This document shows positions 8,813-17,405 of a stretch of 64,000 nucleotides of DNA, piece by piece. Under the pieces are notes generated by a model that did no database searches, was not told the DNA's origin, and saw only the letters and a program-made list of their open reading frames with translations. Source of the DNA: an uncultured Phocaeicola sp. (lineage in GTDB: Bacteria > Bacteroidota > Bacteroidia > Bacteroidales > Bacteroidaceae). Each line of letters opens with the position of its first letter. The first letter of the stretch is position 1. The DNA lies in the NCBI GenBank assembly GCA_947581855.1, contig CANPVZ010000014.1:44564-108563 (forward strand), read 5' to 3'. The translations under genes were made by a program, and so were the position numbers.

Positions 8813-11683
8813 TTATTTTAGGAGTAATGATAATTCTAGACCTACAGTGAAGCGGTTATTTCCATTCAAATCTGTATAAATCCCGGGATTACGTTTAGAA
8901 CGTTGCATTGGATAACTACGGAACATATTGTTTGCGAAAAAAGATATTCGTAAGTAGTCACCGATTTCTTTTGTTACATTTAGGTTAAATCGGCAATATG
9001 GTGAATAGCTCTCTTTCAGGTAATAGCTTTGATTCACGTTCCTCAAAATATTATTATATCCGGCATCTATTAGGCTTTGTCGGTTTGTATATTCTCCCGG
9101 TTCGAAGTAGTGAGCAGAAGCATCTGTTTTGGAAATATAGCCGACAGGAATGGAGTCATTTCCCATTTTATACCAGTTGGCATCTTTCCATACTACTTGT
9201 GTGGTCAGAGTAACAACAAAACCAATTCTTGGAATATTATGTGTGATGCGTAAGGAAGTAGAAATTCGTTCCTGGTTATATTTTTCTAATCCCCTTTGAT
9301 AAATACCTATATCATTTCGTTTGTCGTAAGACGAAGTCGTTCCTGTTTCATAAAAGGTATAACCGTCTGTATAACTTTCACTTTTCATCCATGCTCCGTT
9401 TAGTACAAAAGAAGTACGGATGGCATCAAAACGTCCTAAATTCAAATCAAATTCCAGTCCTTTTGTATTTAATCTACGGTTGTTCGTAGGAGTAGAGAAG
9501 CTGGCTAAAACCGGATAATTTCCTTCTAACTCGAATAAGTCCTGGTCATTGCGTTTGTAACTGTTTACGCTAAATGACCTATATGTCTCTAACGTGGTTG
9601 CAAGAGAATAGCCATTCTTCAGACGCTCGCTGAAGGCAGTGACAGACAGGGTGGCTTGTTTGATCCTCAAGTCGAACCCGATTTCCGCTTTGTGATTTTT
9701 AGCTACTTTCAGGTCTTTATTACTTGCATCATATACCTTTGTAGTGGTGATGATTGTTTGTTTATCCGCGTTTACTGTAGACAATCCCATTTCATTTAAG
9801 TTGGTATATTCGAAATAAGCCTGTTCTGGATGGAGGTAAAGTACTGTAGGCATTTTAGCAGTGATGCCGTATCCTCCACGTATCGTCAGCATGCGTGGAA
9901 TGATATCGAAAGAAGCATTGATACGCGGAGTAATGATATTGCCGGCAACGGAAACGCGATCATACCGCGCTCCGGCTTGAATTCTGAGGTTTCTGTTTCC
10001 AATTGTCCAATTAAAATTTTCTTCTGCAAAAAGGCCGAATTGGTTGACAAAAGGGACATCTTTAAAACGCCGCATACGGACCGCCGCATCTGTAGAAGGC
10101 TTGGTTGGAGCTTGTTCGGGAGAGTAAGTCTTTCCATTTCCTAAGTTACCATCGGTTTTGAAATCCACACCTAATAATATCCGATTGTTCAGATGATTGC
10201 CGAATCTTTTAAAAAAATTAGCAGTCACCTTTGAGAATATATTCAGTTCCTTTCCGTCTATATTGTAATGGGATACATACGAAGTAGGTAGATGTAGAGC
10301 ATAATTCATTTCGTCAATTCCTTGAAAATTGGTTATTTTATTTCCGTCTGCGTCGTAAATATCCTGTCCCGGTTTGTTAGAAAGCACAGCTCCGTCGGTA
10401 GTTGTTTGTGAATAAACGAAATTTCCGTTTGCATTGGTTTCATAATAGCTTTTCTTCCCGGTGTATTGGGCAGATACCACATATTTTAAGTTCTTCAGCC
10501 ATCCTTTGTTGATGCTCCATTGTCCGTTGGTATTCAGTATGAAGCCTATATCGGTTCCTCTAGATGAGGTATTGTCAGCTTCGTCATCCGGGTTCTTTTC
10601 TCTTCGGTTCTTTCCATAGATAATATCAAAAGAGGTGTTGCTTTTTAATTTATTCTGGAGAAAGGTATTCGAATATAGAGCTTTTGCTGAGAAGCGTTCG
10701 TAATATAAGTACGACTTGATAGGGCTTGTCGTATTGTGTGCATAATCAGCGCTTATATTTAAAGCTCCTCTTTTCTTGCCCAGTTCGAAACCTGTTCCGG
10801 CAGAAAAGGCATATACAAACCGGTTGGTTTTGGCGTTCACTCTCAGGGGCTCGCGTCCGGCCTTGGAGTTGATAATAACCGCTCCGGAGGTTAAGTCTCC
10901 ATATTCTACAGAAGGAATACCCCGAATTACTTCTACCGATTCGATATTGTCCGTAGAAATACTACGGATGTCTAGACCTCCGGCTGGAGAAGAACCACCA
11001 CCAATCGGAGACACATATCCGTCCCCTTTTGCTGTAGCATTCATGGTCTGCAGGTTTGCATTATTGGATAAAGGTGCACCGTCCTGAATAATGCTTACAC
11101 CCATTGCATTCAGGTTATTGTCATATGTTTTGGCACTGGATGAAATGCTTCGGATATTGAATTGTTGTGTATAACTCAGTCCGTTATCATCTGTTGTTCC
11201 GCCGGGTAAGAGTGAAAGCAAGTCATAAAGGCTGTTGGCTTGTAAGTGATCCATGGCCATTCGGGATATTTTAGAAGAGGTCGCTTGACCTGTTTTATTT
11301 TCCTCTGCCGTAACAACTACTTCCTTAATACGGAAGTTCTCTTCTTGCATCACAAAATCTAAGTATAAATCACGGTTTACATTAATGAGCGTATCAATGC
11401 TTATCTTTCCCAAATACCGGATGCTCAGTTTGGCTTTTCCCTCGGGTACATTATTCAGAGTGTAATGGCCATTATTGTCGCAGGTAGTATGAATGGCATA
11501 GTCTGTAAAAGAGGCCGTAGCAAAAGGAAGGGCGGCTAGTCGTTTCCCGCTTTGCTCATAAATGGTACCGTATATTTTAAAAGCTTTTTGATTTTGGGCT
11601 GTTAAAACGGTCGGAATGAAAATAAATATCATATAGCATAGACATATTATTTTCCAATTTAAACATTCAGGTTCTTTTCTCAT
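8813..11683 (-). CDS. TonB-dependent receptor with carboxypeptidase-like N-terminal domain
   Basis: A 956-residue outer-membrane transporter. After a signal peptide (about residues 1-29) comes a carboxypeptidase-regulatory-like domain (about 35-115). Next is the plug domain, with the EVVVTAEE segment and the ESVEVIRGIPSVEYGDLTSGAVIINS motif region near residues 250-275. A long beta-barrel ends in LELSLLLK. It lacks the extra features of SusC proteins, and no SusD gene is adjacent. It is the first gene of a leftward operon with a DUF4876 lipoprotein, a DUF6850 barrel and a cysteine peptidase. The ligand is unknown. A -7 box lies at 11742-11749, giving a leader of about 50 nt. Confidence 0.9.
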   Translation of the reverse strand: MRKEPECLNWKIICLCYMIFIFIPTVLTAQNQKAFKIYGTIYEQSGKRLAALPFATASFTDYAIHTTCDNNGHYTLNNVPEGKAKLSIRYLGKISIDTLINVNRDLYLDFVMQEENFRIKEVVVTAEENKTGQATSSKISRMAMDHLQANSLYDLLSLLPGGTTDDNGLSYTQQFNIRSISSSAKTYDNNLNAMGVSIIQDGAPLSNNANLQTMNATAKGDGYVSPIGGGSSPAGGLDIRSISTDNIESVEVIRGIPSVEYGDLTSGAVIINSKAGREPLRVNAKTNRFVYAFSAGTGFELGKKRGALNISADYAHNTTSPIKSYLYYERFSAKALYSNTFLQNKLKSNTSFDIIYGKNRREKNPDDEADNTSSRGTDIGFILNTNGQWSINKGWLKNLKYVVSAQYTGKKSYYETNANGNFVYSQTTTDGAVLSNKPGQDIYDADGNKITNFQGIDEMNYALHLPTSYVSHYNIDGKELNIFSKVTANFFKRFGNHLNNRILLGVDFKTDGNLGNGKTYSPEQAPTKPSTDAAVRMRRFKDVPFVNQFGLFAEENFNWTIGNRNLRIQAGARYDRVSVAGNIITPRINASFDIIPRMLTIRGGYGITAKMPTVLYLHPEQAYFEYTNLNEMGLSTVNADKQTIITTTKVYDASNKDLKVAKNHKAEIGFDLRIKQATLSVTAFSERLKNGYSLATTLETYRSFSVNSYKRNDQDLFELEGNYPVLASFSTPTNNRRLNTKGLEFDLNLGRFDAIRTSFVLNGAWMKSESYTDGYTFYETGTTSSYDKRNDIGIYQRGLEKYNQERISTSLRITHNIPRIGFVVTLTTQVVWKDANWYKMGNDSIPVGYISKTDASAHYFEPGEYTNRQSLIDAGYNNILRNVNQSYYLKESYSPYCRFNLNVTKEIGDYLRISFFANNMFRSYPMQRSKRNPGIYTDLNGNNRFTVGLELSLLLK

Positions 11684-11741
11684 TTTTCTCTCTATTTATT
11701 AAGTCTTGTTAAATATATGTAGTGGTCTAAACAAGTATCGG

Positions 11742-11773
11742 CAAAGATATAGAATGAGAATATTACTTACAAT
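11742..11773 (-). promoter_or_regulatory. Bacteroides-type promoter of the receptor operon
   Basis: Read on the minus strand, TATCTTTG (11749-11742) matches the -7 consensus TAnnTTTG exactly. ATTG (11773-11770) lies 20 nt upstream, close to the -33 TTTG. The predicted transcription start is about 50 nt before the receptor ATG. Confidence 0.6.
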
Positions 11774-12110
11774 CGCTATTTGTAGGTATCTTGGATAAGG
11801 TCGTGTAATTGATTGGCCCATCGTTCCTCTCTTCCTTAATATACAAATATATTCGAAAATAAGTTAGAGCAAAATAAATTGCGGTTAAAAGATATTAATT
11901 AATTTACTCCTATTTTAATAAATTGTTGTATGATTATGTTTTTATTCCCCGGACTTAAACAATTTCCTGAGATATTATTCCTTTTTGTATTGTTAGTAAG
12001 TATAATTGTTTGAGAGTAGTGAGGATAAAGATACTTGTTCAAAGTATAAGTGGAATCATGTATATAAGAAGAATTAACAGAAAGAGAGGCTTATTCCACA
12101 AATATCTTGT

Positions 12111-12118
12111 TAATTTTG
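12111..12118 (+). promoter_or_regulatory. -7 promoter element for the threonylcarbamoyl-AMP synthase gene
   Basis: TAATTTTG fits TAnnTTTG and lies 32 bp before the start codon at 12151. I find no clear TTTG at the -33 spacing. Confidence 0.45.
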
Positions 12119-12150
12119 CATTCTTCTTCTAAAATAAAAACAAAAAGAAC

Positions 12151-12717
12151 ATGATGAATGAAGATATCAAACAAGCTATTGAAGTGATGCGTAATGGTGG
12201 GGTTATTCTTTACCCGACCGATACAATTTGGGGAATAGGGTGTGATGCTACTAATCCGGAAGCCGTGAAACGGGTTTATGAAATAAAGAAACGTGCAGAC
12301 AGCAAGGCTATGCTTGTGTTGGTAGATTCTTCGGCAAAAGTAGACTTTTATGTAAAAGATGTTCCGCCTGTTGCCTGGGATTTAATAGATTTGACGACTA
12401 AACCTCTGACGATTATTTATGATGGAGCGCGTAATTTGGCTCCTAATTTATTGGCCGAAGATGGTAGTGTGGGGATTCGGGTGACAGAGGAAGAGTTTTC
12501 TAAGCAACTCTGTTTTCGTTTTAAAAAAGCAATTGTGTCCACTTCCGCTAATATCAGTGGTCAGCCTTCACCAGCAAATTTCAGTGAAGTGTCGGATGAG
12601 GTGAAAGATGCGGTGGATTATATCGTTAAATATCGTCAGGAGGATATGAGCAGTCCTAAGCCCTCCAGTATTATAAAGTTAGGAGTCGGTGGTACGGTAA
12701 AAGTAATTAGAGAATAA
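12151..12717 (+). CDS. L-threonylcarbamoyladenylate synthase (Sua5/YciO/YrdC family)
   Basis: The enzyme makes threonylcarbamoyl-AMP from threonine, bicarbonate and ATP, the first step of the t6A37 tRNA modification. The 188-residue protein is a single YrdC-like domain. Recognisable motifs are GGVILYPTDTIWGIGCD near the N-terminus, a KKRADSKAM segment that binds substrate, and STSANISGQPSP near residue 130. There is no Sua5 C-terminal domain, so it is of the short TsaC type. The start is one of two adjacent ATG codons (12151 and 12154). A ClC channel gene follows 33 bp later. Confidence 0.9.
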   Translation: MMNEDIKQAIEVMRNGGVILYPTDTIWGIGCDATNPEAVKRVYEIKKRADSKAMLVLVDSSAKVDFYVKDVPPVAWDLIDLTTKPLTIIYDGARNLAPNLLAEDGSVGIRVTEEEFSKQLCFRFKKAIVSTSANISGQPSPANFSEVSDEVKDAVDYIVKYRQEDMSSPKPSSIIKLGVGGTVKVIRE

Positions 12718-12750
12718 AGACAAAGATATTAAGTTAAGGAGATTTGTTTA

Positions 12751-14547
12751 ATGGAATATACGGAAGAAAAACCAACGTTCTTTCAGAGATTTATTCTGTG
12801 GCGTGAAGAGAAAATTAATGAGAAACGTTTTGTTTTATTGCTGAGTTTCGTGGTGGGTATCCTTACTGCTCTGGCTGCATTAATATTAAAATTTCTGATT
12901 CATCAGATAGAATTTTTTCTAACGAATAATTTCGATGTTACGAGAGCCAATTGGCTTTATTTGATATATCCGGTAGTAGGAATCTTTCTAACGGGATTGT
13001 TTGTACGAAATATTGTAAGAGATGATATTAGCCATGGTGTCACCAAGATATTATATGCAATCTCTCGTCGGCAAGGAAGAATTAAAAGGCATAACATGTG
13101 GTCATCTGTTATTGCCAGTGCTATAACCATTGGTTTTGGAGGATCGGTAGGGGCGGAAGCACCTATTGTGTTGACAGGTTCGGCAATAGGCTCGAATTTA
13201 GGGAAAACCTTTAGAATGGAGCATAAAACCTTGATGCTTTTGATAGGGTGCGGTGCGGCAGGCGCCGTAGCAGGTATTTTTAAAGCGCCGATAGCCGGAT
13301 TGGTTTTCACATTAGAGGTTTTGATGATTGATTTGACAATGGCTTCTTTGTTACCTTTGTTGGTATCGTGTGTGACGGCGGCAACGGTTTCTTACATTAC
13401 TACAGGTACGGAAGCCATGTTCCGTTTCCATCTGGATAATCCTTTCGTCATGGAACGTATTCCCTATGCTATCTTAATGGGAATTGCCTGCGGATTAGTT
13501 TCACTTTATTTTACTCGAGCTATGGATTCTGTCGAAGATATGTTTCGGAAATATTCGAATCCTTATGTAAAGTTGACTATTGGAGGTGTTATATTGAGTA
13601 TTTTAATATTCCTTTTTCCGCCGCTTTATGGTGAGGGATATAATACAATTGAATTGTTACTTAACGGGACTACGTTAGCTGATTGGAACGAGGTGATGGA
13701 CAATTCATTGTTTTATGGTTTCGGTAGTTTATTGTTAGTATACTTAACATTAATCCTTTTATTTAAAGTATTTGCTTCCAGCGCTACTAACGGAGGGGGA
13801 GGTTGTGGTGGTATTTTTGCACCTAGCTTGTTTTTAGGTTGTATTACAGGATTTATATTTGCCCGTTTCTGCAATCAGTTTGATTTAGGCCCCTATATAC
13901 CGGAAAAGAACTTTGCGTTGCTAGGAATGGCGGGGGTGATGTCGGGAGTTATGCATGCTCCTTTAACCGGCATATTCTTGATTGCCGAACTTACTGGAGG
14001 ATATGATTTATTTTTGGCTTTGATGATTGTTTCGGTAAGTGCCTATTTAACCATTATAGTGTTTGAACCACATAGCATTTATTCCATGCGATTGGCTAAG
14101 AAGGGTGAACTTATTACTCATCATAAGGATAAGGCCGTTTTGACTTTGATGAAAATAGAAAATGTAGTCGAAAAGGATTTTGATAAAGTTTCACCGGATA
14201 TGGATTTAGGTCAGGTAGTAAGTGTAATATCTAAAGCTAAGAGAAATGTATTTCCGGTGGTAAATAAAGATGGAGAACTATTGGGAGTTGTTTTGTTGGA
14301 TGATATCCGGAATATTATGTTTCGTCAGGAACTGTATCACCGTTTTACAGTAGATAAGTTTATGGTATCCACTCCGGCTAGATTGAATATTAATGATTCG
14401 ATGGATGTAGTGATGACTAAGTTTGACGATACGGGGGCGTGGAATCTGCCCGTTGTAGATGATGAAGGGAAATATATAGGATTCGTATCTAAATCAAAGA
14501 TTTTTAATACGTATCGTCAGGTTTTGGTGGATTTCTCGGCGGAGTAA
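12751..14547 (+). CDS. ClC family chloride channel or H+/Cl- antiporter with CBS domains
   Basis: A 598-residue integral membrane protein with a ClC transport core (about residues 25-440) and two C-terminal CBS domains (about 455-590). The selectivity-filter region GSVGAEAPIVLTGSAIGS starts at residue 131. The gating glutamate of the GxEGP motif would be Glu136 in GAEAP. A second filter segment, NGGGGCGGIFAPSLFLG, also matches the family. It moves Cl- across the inner membrane. Whether it acts as a channel or as a proton antiporter cannot be told here. It is followed 20 bp later by fmt. Confidence 0.92.
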   Translation: MEYTEEKPTFFQRFILWREEKINEKRFVLLLSFVVGILTALAALILKFLIHQIEFFLTNNFDVTRANWLYLIYPVVGIFLTGLFVRNIVRDDISHGVTKILYAISRRQGRIKRHNMWSSVIASAITIGFGGSVGAEAPIVLTGSAIGSNLGKTFRMEHKTLMLLIGCGAAGAVAGIFKAPIAGLVFTLEVLMIDLTMASLLPLLVSCVTAATVSYITTGTEAMFRFHLDNPFVMERIPYAILMGIACGLVSLYFTRAMDSVEDMFRKYSNPYVKLTIGGVILSILIFLFPPLYGEGYNTIELLLNGTTLADWNEVMDNSLFYGFGSLLLVYLTLILLFKVFASSATNGGGGCGGIFAPSLFLGCITGFIFARFCNQFDLGPYIPEKNFALLGMAGVMSGVMHAPLTGIFLIAELTGGYDLFLALMIVSVSAYLTIIVFEPHSIYSMRLAKKGELITHHKDKAVLTLMKIENVVEKDFDKVSPDMDLGQVVSVISKAKRNVFPVVNKDGELLGVVLLDDIRNIMFRQELYHRFTVDKFMVSTPARLNINDSMDVVMTKFDDTGAWNLPVVDDEGKYIGFVSKSKIFNTYRQVLVDFSAE

Positions 14548-14567
14548 TTTATATAAGGTAAAACAAG

Positions 14568-15542
14568 ATGGAAAAGAAAGACTTGAGGATTGTATACATG
14601 GGGACACCGGAATTTGCGGTGGAAAGTTTGCGTTGTCTGGTAGAAGGAGGATATAATATCGTAGGAGTAATTACGATGCCTGATAAGCCTGTCGGTAGGC
14701 ATGGTAGTGTGCTGCAACCGAGTCCTGTCAAGCAATATGCTGTAGAGCATGGATTAAAGGTGCTGCAGCCGGAACGTTTAAAGGATGAGGCTTTTGTGGA
14801 AGAATTACGAGCTTTGCAAGCTGATTTGCAAATTGTGGTTGCTTTCAGAATGTTACCGGAAATTGTGTGGAATATGCCTCCTATGGGGACATTCAATTTG
14901 CATGCGTCTTTGTTGCCTCAATATCGTGGAGCAGCTCCTATTAATTGGGCTGTAATAAATGGAGATGTGGAGACCGGAATCACTACGTTCTTTTTAAAGC
15001 ATGAAATAGATACGGGTGAGATTATCCAGCAAGTGCGTGTGCCTATCGCAGATACGGATAATGTGGGAATCGTTCACGATAAGTTGATGAAATTAGGAGG
15101 AAAACTGGTGTTGGAAACAGTGGATAATATTTTAACCGGTAACGTACATTCTATTCCTCAGGAACAATTATTGCAGGGAGATGAAGCTTTGCGCCCTGCT
15201 CCGAAGATATTTAAAGATACATGCCGTATAGATTGGAATCAGCCATTGAAGCGTATTTATGATTTTATTCGTGGGCTTTCTCCTTATCCTGCGGCTTGGA
15301 GTGAGTTGAAACAGGCTGATGGAACCAAAACGATTATGAAGATTTATGATACAGAGAAATTGTTTTTAGAACATAGCTATCCAATTGGTACAATCTGTTC
15401 AGATGGTAAAACTTATTTTAAAGTAGCTGTAAAAGATGGATATTTATCTCTTAAAGAATTGCAGCTGGCCGGAAAAAAACGTTTACGAATCGAGGAATTC
15501 TTACGAGGATACAAAATAAATACACCGTTGACCGTCGAATAG
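14568..15542 (+). CDS. fmt: methionyl-tRNA formyltransferase
   Basis: It formylates Met-tRNA(fMet) using 10-formyl-tetrahydrofolate for translation initiation. The 324-residue protein has the N-terminal formyltransferase fold with MGTPEFAVESLRCL at residues 11-24. The catalytic region is FNLHASLLPQYRGAAPINWA, with its Asn, His and later Asp in ETGITTF. The C-terminal OB-like domain follows. The length is usual. It lies 20 bp after the ClC gene and is the last gene of this rightward run before a hairpin at 15794-15830. Confidence 0.95.
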   Translation: MEKKDLRIVYMGTPEFAVESLRCLVEGGYNIVGVITMPDKPVGRHGSVLQPSPVKQYAVEHGLKVLQPERLKDEAFVEELRALQADLQIVVAFRMLPEIVWNMPPMGTFNLHASLLPQYRGAAPINWAVINGDVETGITTFFLKHEIDTGEIIQQVRVPIADTDNVGIVHDKLMKLGGKLVLETVDNILTGNVHSIPQEQLLQGDEALRPAPKIFKDTCRIDWNQPLKRIYDFIRGLSPYPAAWSELKQADGTKTIMKIYDTEKLFLEHSYPIGTICSDGKTYFKVAVKDGYLSLKELQLAGKKRLRIEEFLRGYKINTPLTVE

Positions 15543-15793
15543 AAAGGAGATAATGGGAAATTATGCTTCTTCTTTAGGACTTTTTGTTTTCTTTCTATTC
15601 GGAAGGAATTAAAAATAAGAAGATGATAATATTATAACATAAGCAACAGAAGTTTCGTAAGTAAAACATTCCAGTGTAAAAAAGATGCTTTTGCTTTATT
15701 AATAGGGTAATAAAGAAGTACGACTCCGGTAATTTCTCCCTACTGGTTACTGTTCTTATTAAAACGAGACTTTGATAATGTGAACCGATAAGT
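15543..15793. other. intergenic region after fmt
   Basis: Together with the hairpin to its right this makes a 331-bp gap between fmt and the convergent NigD-like gene. GAATAGAAAG (15537-15546) and CTTTCTATTC (15591-15600) form a distant inverted repeat of doubtful meaning. I see no gene. Confidence 0.5.
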
Positions 15794-15834
15794 AAGGCTG
15801 CCTCCATTTTTTATATATAGAGACAGCCTTTTTT
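15794..15834 (+). terminator. terminator downstream of fmt
   Basis: AAGGCTGCCTC (15794-15804) pairs with GAGACAGCCTT (15820-15830) with one mismatch, followed by a T run to 15834. The A+T-rich loop is 15 nt. It could also stop transcription from the convergent lipoprotein gene. Confidence 0.7.
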
Positions 15835-15873
15835 GGGAATCCATTGTATGATTCTCTTTTGTGTTACTTTAGT

Positions 15874-16608
15874 TTATTTAGTTTTGGTATTGGAAAAGCT
15901 ACCGAAAGAAAGCTTATTACTTTTATCTTTTTCTGTAGGCAACCACTTAATTCTATATGTTTTTTCTTCTCCGTTGCCATTGTTCACTTTCACTTTTATT
16001 CCATGGATGGTTCCTTCTGTAAATCCCGGTATGCTACTTAGTTCGAAGGATACCCAACCGGATTGTGGATAAACCTCATTATCTCCTTCCAGGTTATGCC
16101 GAAACTCTACTTCCAATAATCCGTTTTCGTCTACCTGACTTTCTTCGGTAGTAATCAAATTGAGCATGTGGGCAATTCCGGAGTTGCTTCCTAAATACGT
16201 AAAGAAGATATTTAAGTGGTCACGGCTCGTATAGATACTTGAAACAGCAATAGGGTCGTTGCCTATACTATCTTCTTTTTCGGCTGGCATTTCGTATAGT
16301 TTTTTAGTCAGTACCTTGTAGAGATCGTAAATTTTTATGGAACGATTCTCTTTTTTAGCGTCATCTTCGTTAAATTGAAAGTAAGCCAATATACGTTGCC
16401 CTTCTTTATTTGCTTTATAATAGGTTAGTATATCTTTGTTGCTAACTGGTAAATAGCCAAAGTAGTCACTTTCCAATGATAAGTTTCCCTCGGAGTCGTG
16501 CACAGTTGCCATATCTATTTCGTATACTTCATCATCGTCATCGCATGAGATAAAAAACGGAATAGTTAACAGACATAAAGTCCAAGTTAAAAATTTGAAT
16601 TTCTTCAT
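15874..16608 (-). CDS. NigD-like lipoprotein
   Basis: A 244-residue lipoprotein with lipobox FFISC (lipidated Cys22) followed by four Asp. The rest is predicted beta-rich. The segment order (an RILAYF strand, then a KIYDLYKVLTKKLY helix, then a conserved C-terminal half) resembles the NigD family of Bacteroidales, which is named from a bacteriocin cluster but widespread and of unknown function. It stands alone, convergent with fmt and divergent from the ECF sigma gene 236 bp away. It is not a recent arrival by base composition. The family call is from memory of the pattern. Confidence 0.6.
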   Translation of the reverse strand: MKKFKFLTWTLCLLTIPFFISCDDDDEVYEIDMATVHDSEGNLSLESDYFGYLPVSNKDILTYYKANKEGQRILAYFQFNEDDAKKENRSIKIYDLYKVLTKKLYEMPAEKEDSIGNDPIAVSSIYTSRDHLNIFFTYLGSNSGIAHMLNLITTEESQVDENGLLEVEFRHNLEGDNEVYPQSGWVSFELSSIPGFTEGTIHGIKVKVNNGNGEEKTYRIKWLPTEKDKSNKLSFGSFSNTKTK

Positions 16609-16798
16609 CTTTGTTGCTGTTTTAGTTTTTTGTTAGTATTTACTTATCACTTTTTTTCAGATATCTTGATACGTACGCTCATTTGAAGTAACAAGTGTTT
16701 TTTCTGTTTTCTGTCTCCTAAATGGTGGAAGATGTGGAATACTGCATAGAAAGATGTTAAAACTGCTTAAGGCAAAAAAAGCTTCTTCATAGATGCAG

Positions 16799-16806
16799 TA
16801 TTTTTG
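16799..16806 (+). promoter_or_regulatory. -7 promoter element before the ECF sigma gene
   Basis: TATTTTTG fits TAnnTTTG. Transcription would start near 16813, giving a leader of about 30 nt to the GTG start codon at 16845. There is no clear -33 TTTG. Confidence 0.4.
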
Positions 16807-16844
16807 TATTCCAATCATTTATAATGTAAAATATCGAGAAACAC

Positions 16845-17405
16845 GTGTCACAAACAATTAGTGAAACAGAACTGACGGAACGGTGCAAGCAGGGAGAACG
16901 AAAGGCTTTCCAACAACTTTATGAGCAATATGCCGGTTTGTTGATGGCTATTTGTGTCCGTTATGCAGGGGATAGAGAATCGGCCCAGGATATTCTTCAC
17001 GATGGCTTTTTGAAGATTTTTCGTTCGTTTACTCAGTTTTCATATCGGGGTGAAGGTTCTCTTCGTGCGTGGCTTACTCGTATTATGGTAAATGAATCTT
17101 TAGAATTTTTACGCACGAAAAACCAATTGAACCAAACTGTTTTAATGGAAAACTTGCCTGATACGATTCCGGATTCGGATGAATATGATTGGGAGCAGAT
17201 TCCTCAATCTCAGCTCATGCGTTTTATAGAAGAATTGCCGATAGGATATCGTACCGTGTTCAACTTGTATGTTTTGGAAGAAAAAAGTCATAAAGAGATT
17301 GCCGGAATATTGGGAATAACGGAAAAAACTTCCTCTTCTCAATTATATCGGGCAAAATCTCTGTTAATAAGAAAAATAAAAGACTATATTAAAAAAGAAC
17401 AATGA
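16845..17405 (+). CDS. ECF-type RNA polymerase sigma factor
   Basis: A 186-residue sigma-70 family factor of the extracytoplasmic-function type. Region 2 is at about residues 20-90, with DILHDGFLKIFRSFTQF and RAWLTRIMVNESLEFLR. Region 4 is at about 125-180, with a helix-turn-helix in SHKEIAGILGITEKTSSSQL. The start is GTG at 16845: the in-frame ATG upstream runs straight into a stop, and no later ATG keeps region 2 intact. It overlaps the next gene by 4 bp (ATGA), so the two are translationally coupled. The target promoters are unknown. The sigma factor is probably held by the coupled membrane protein. Confidence 0.9.
   Translation: MSQTISETELTERCKQGERKAFQQLYEQYAGLLMAICVRYAGDRESAQDILHDGFLKIFRSFTQFSYRGEGSLRAWLTRIMVNESLEFLRTKNQLNQTVLMENLPDTIPDSDEYDWEQIPQSQLMRFIEELPIGYRTVFNLYVLEEKSHKEIAGILGITEKTSSSQLYRAKSLLIRKIKDYIKKEQ

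Larger units (their letters stand above)
11684..12150. other. divergent intergenic region, no gene
   Basis: This 467-bp A+T-rich stretch separates the leftward receptor operon from the rightward housekeeping genes. Apart from the promoter elements listed for each side I see no open frame, repeat or RNA structure that I can support. Confidence 0.6.
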
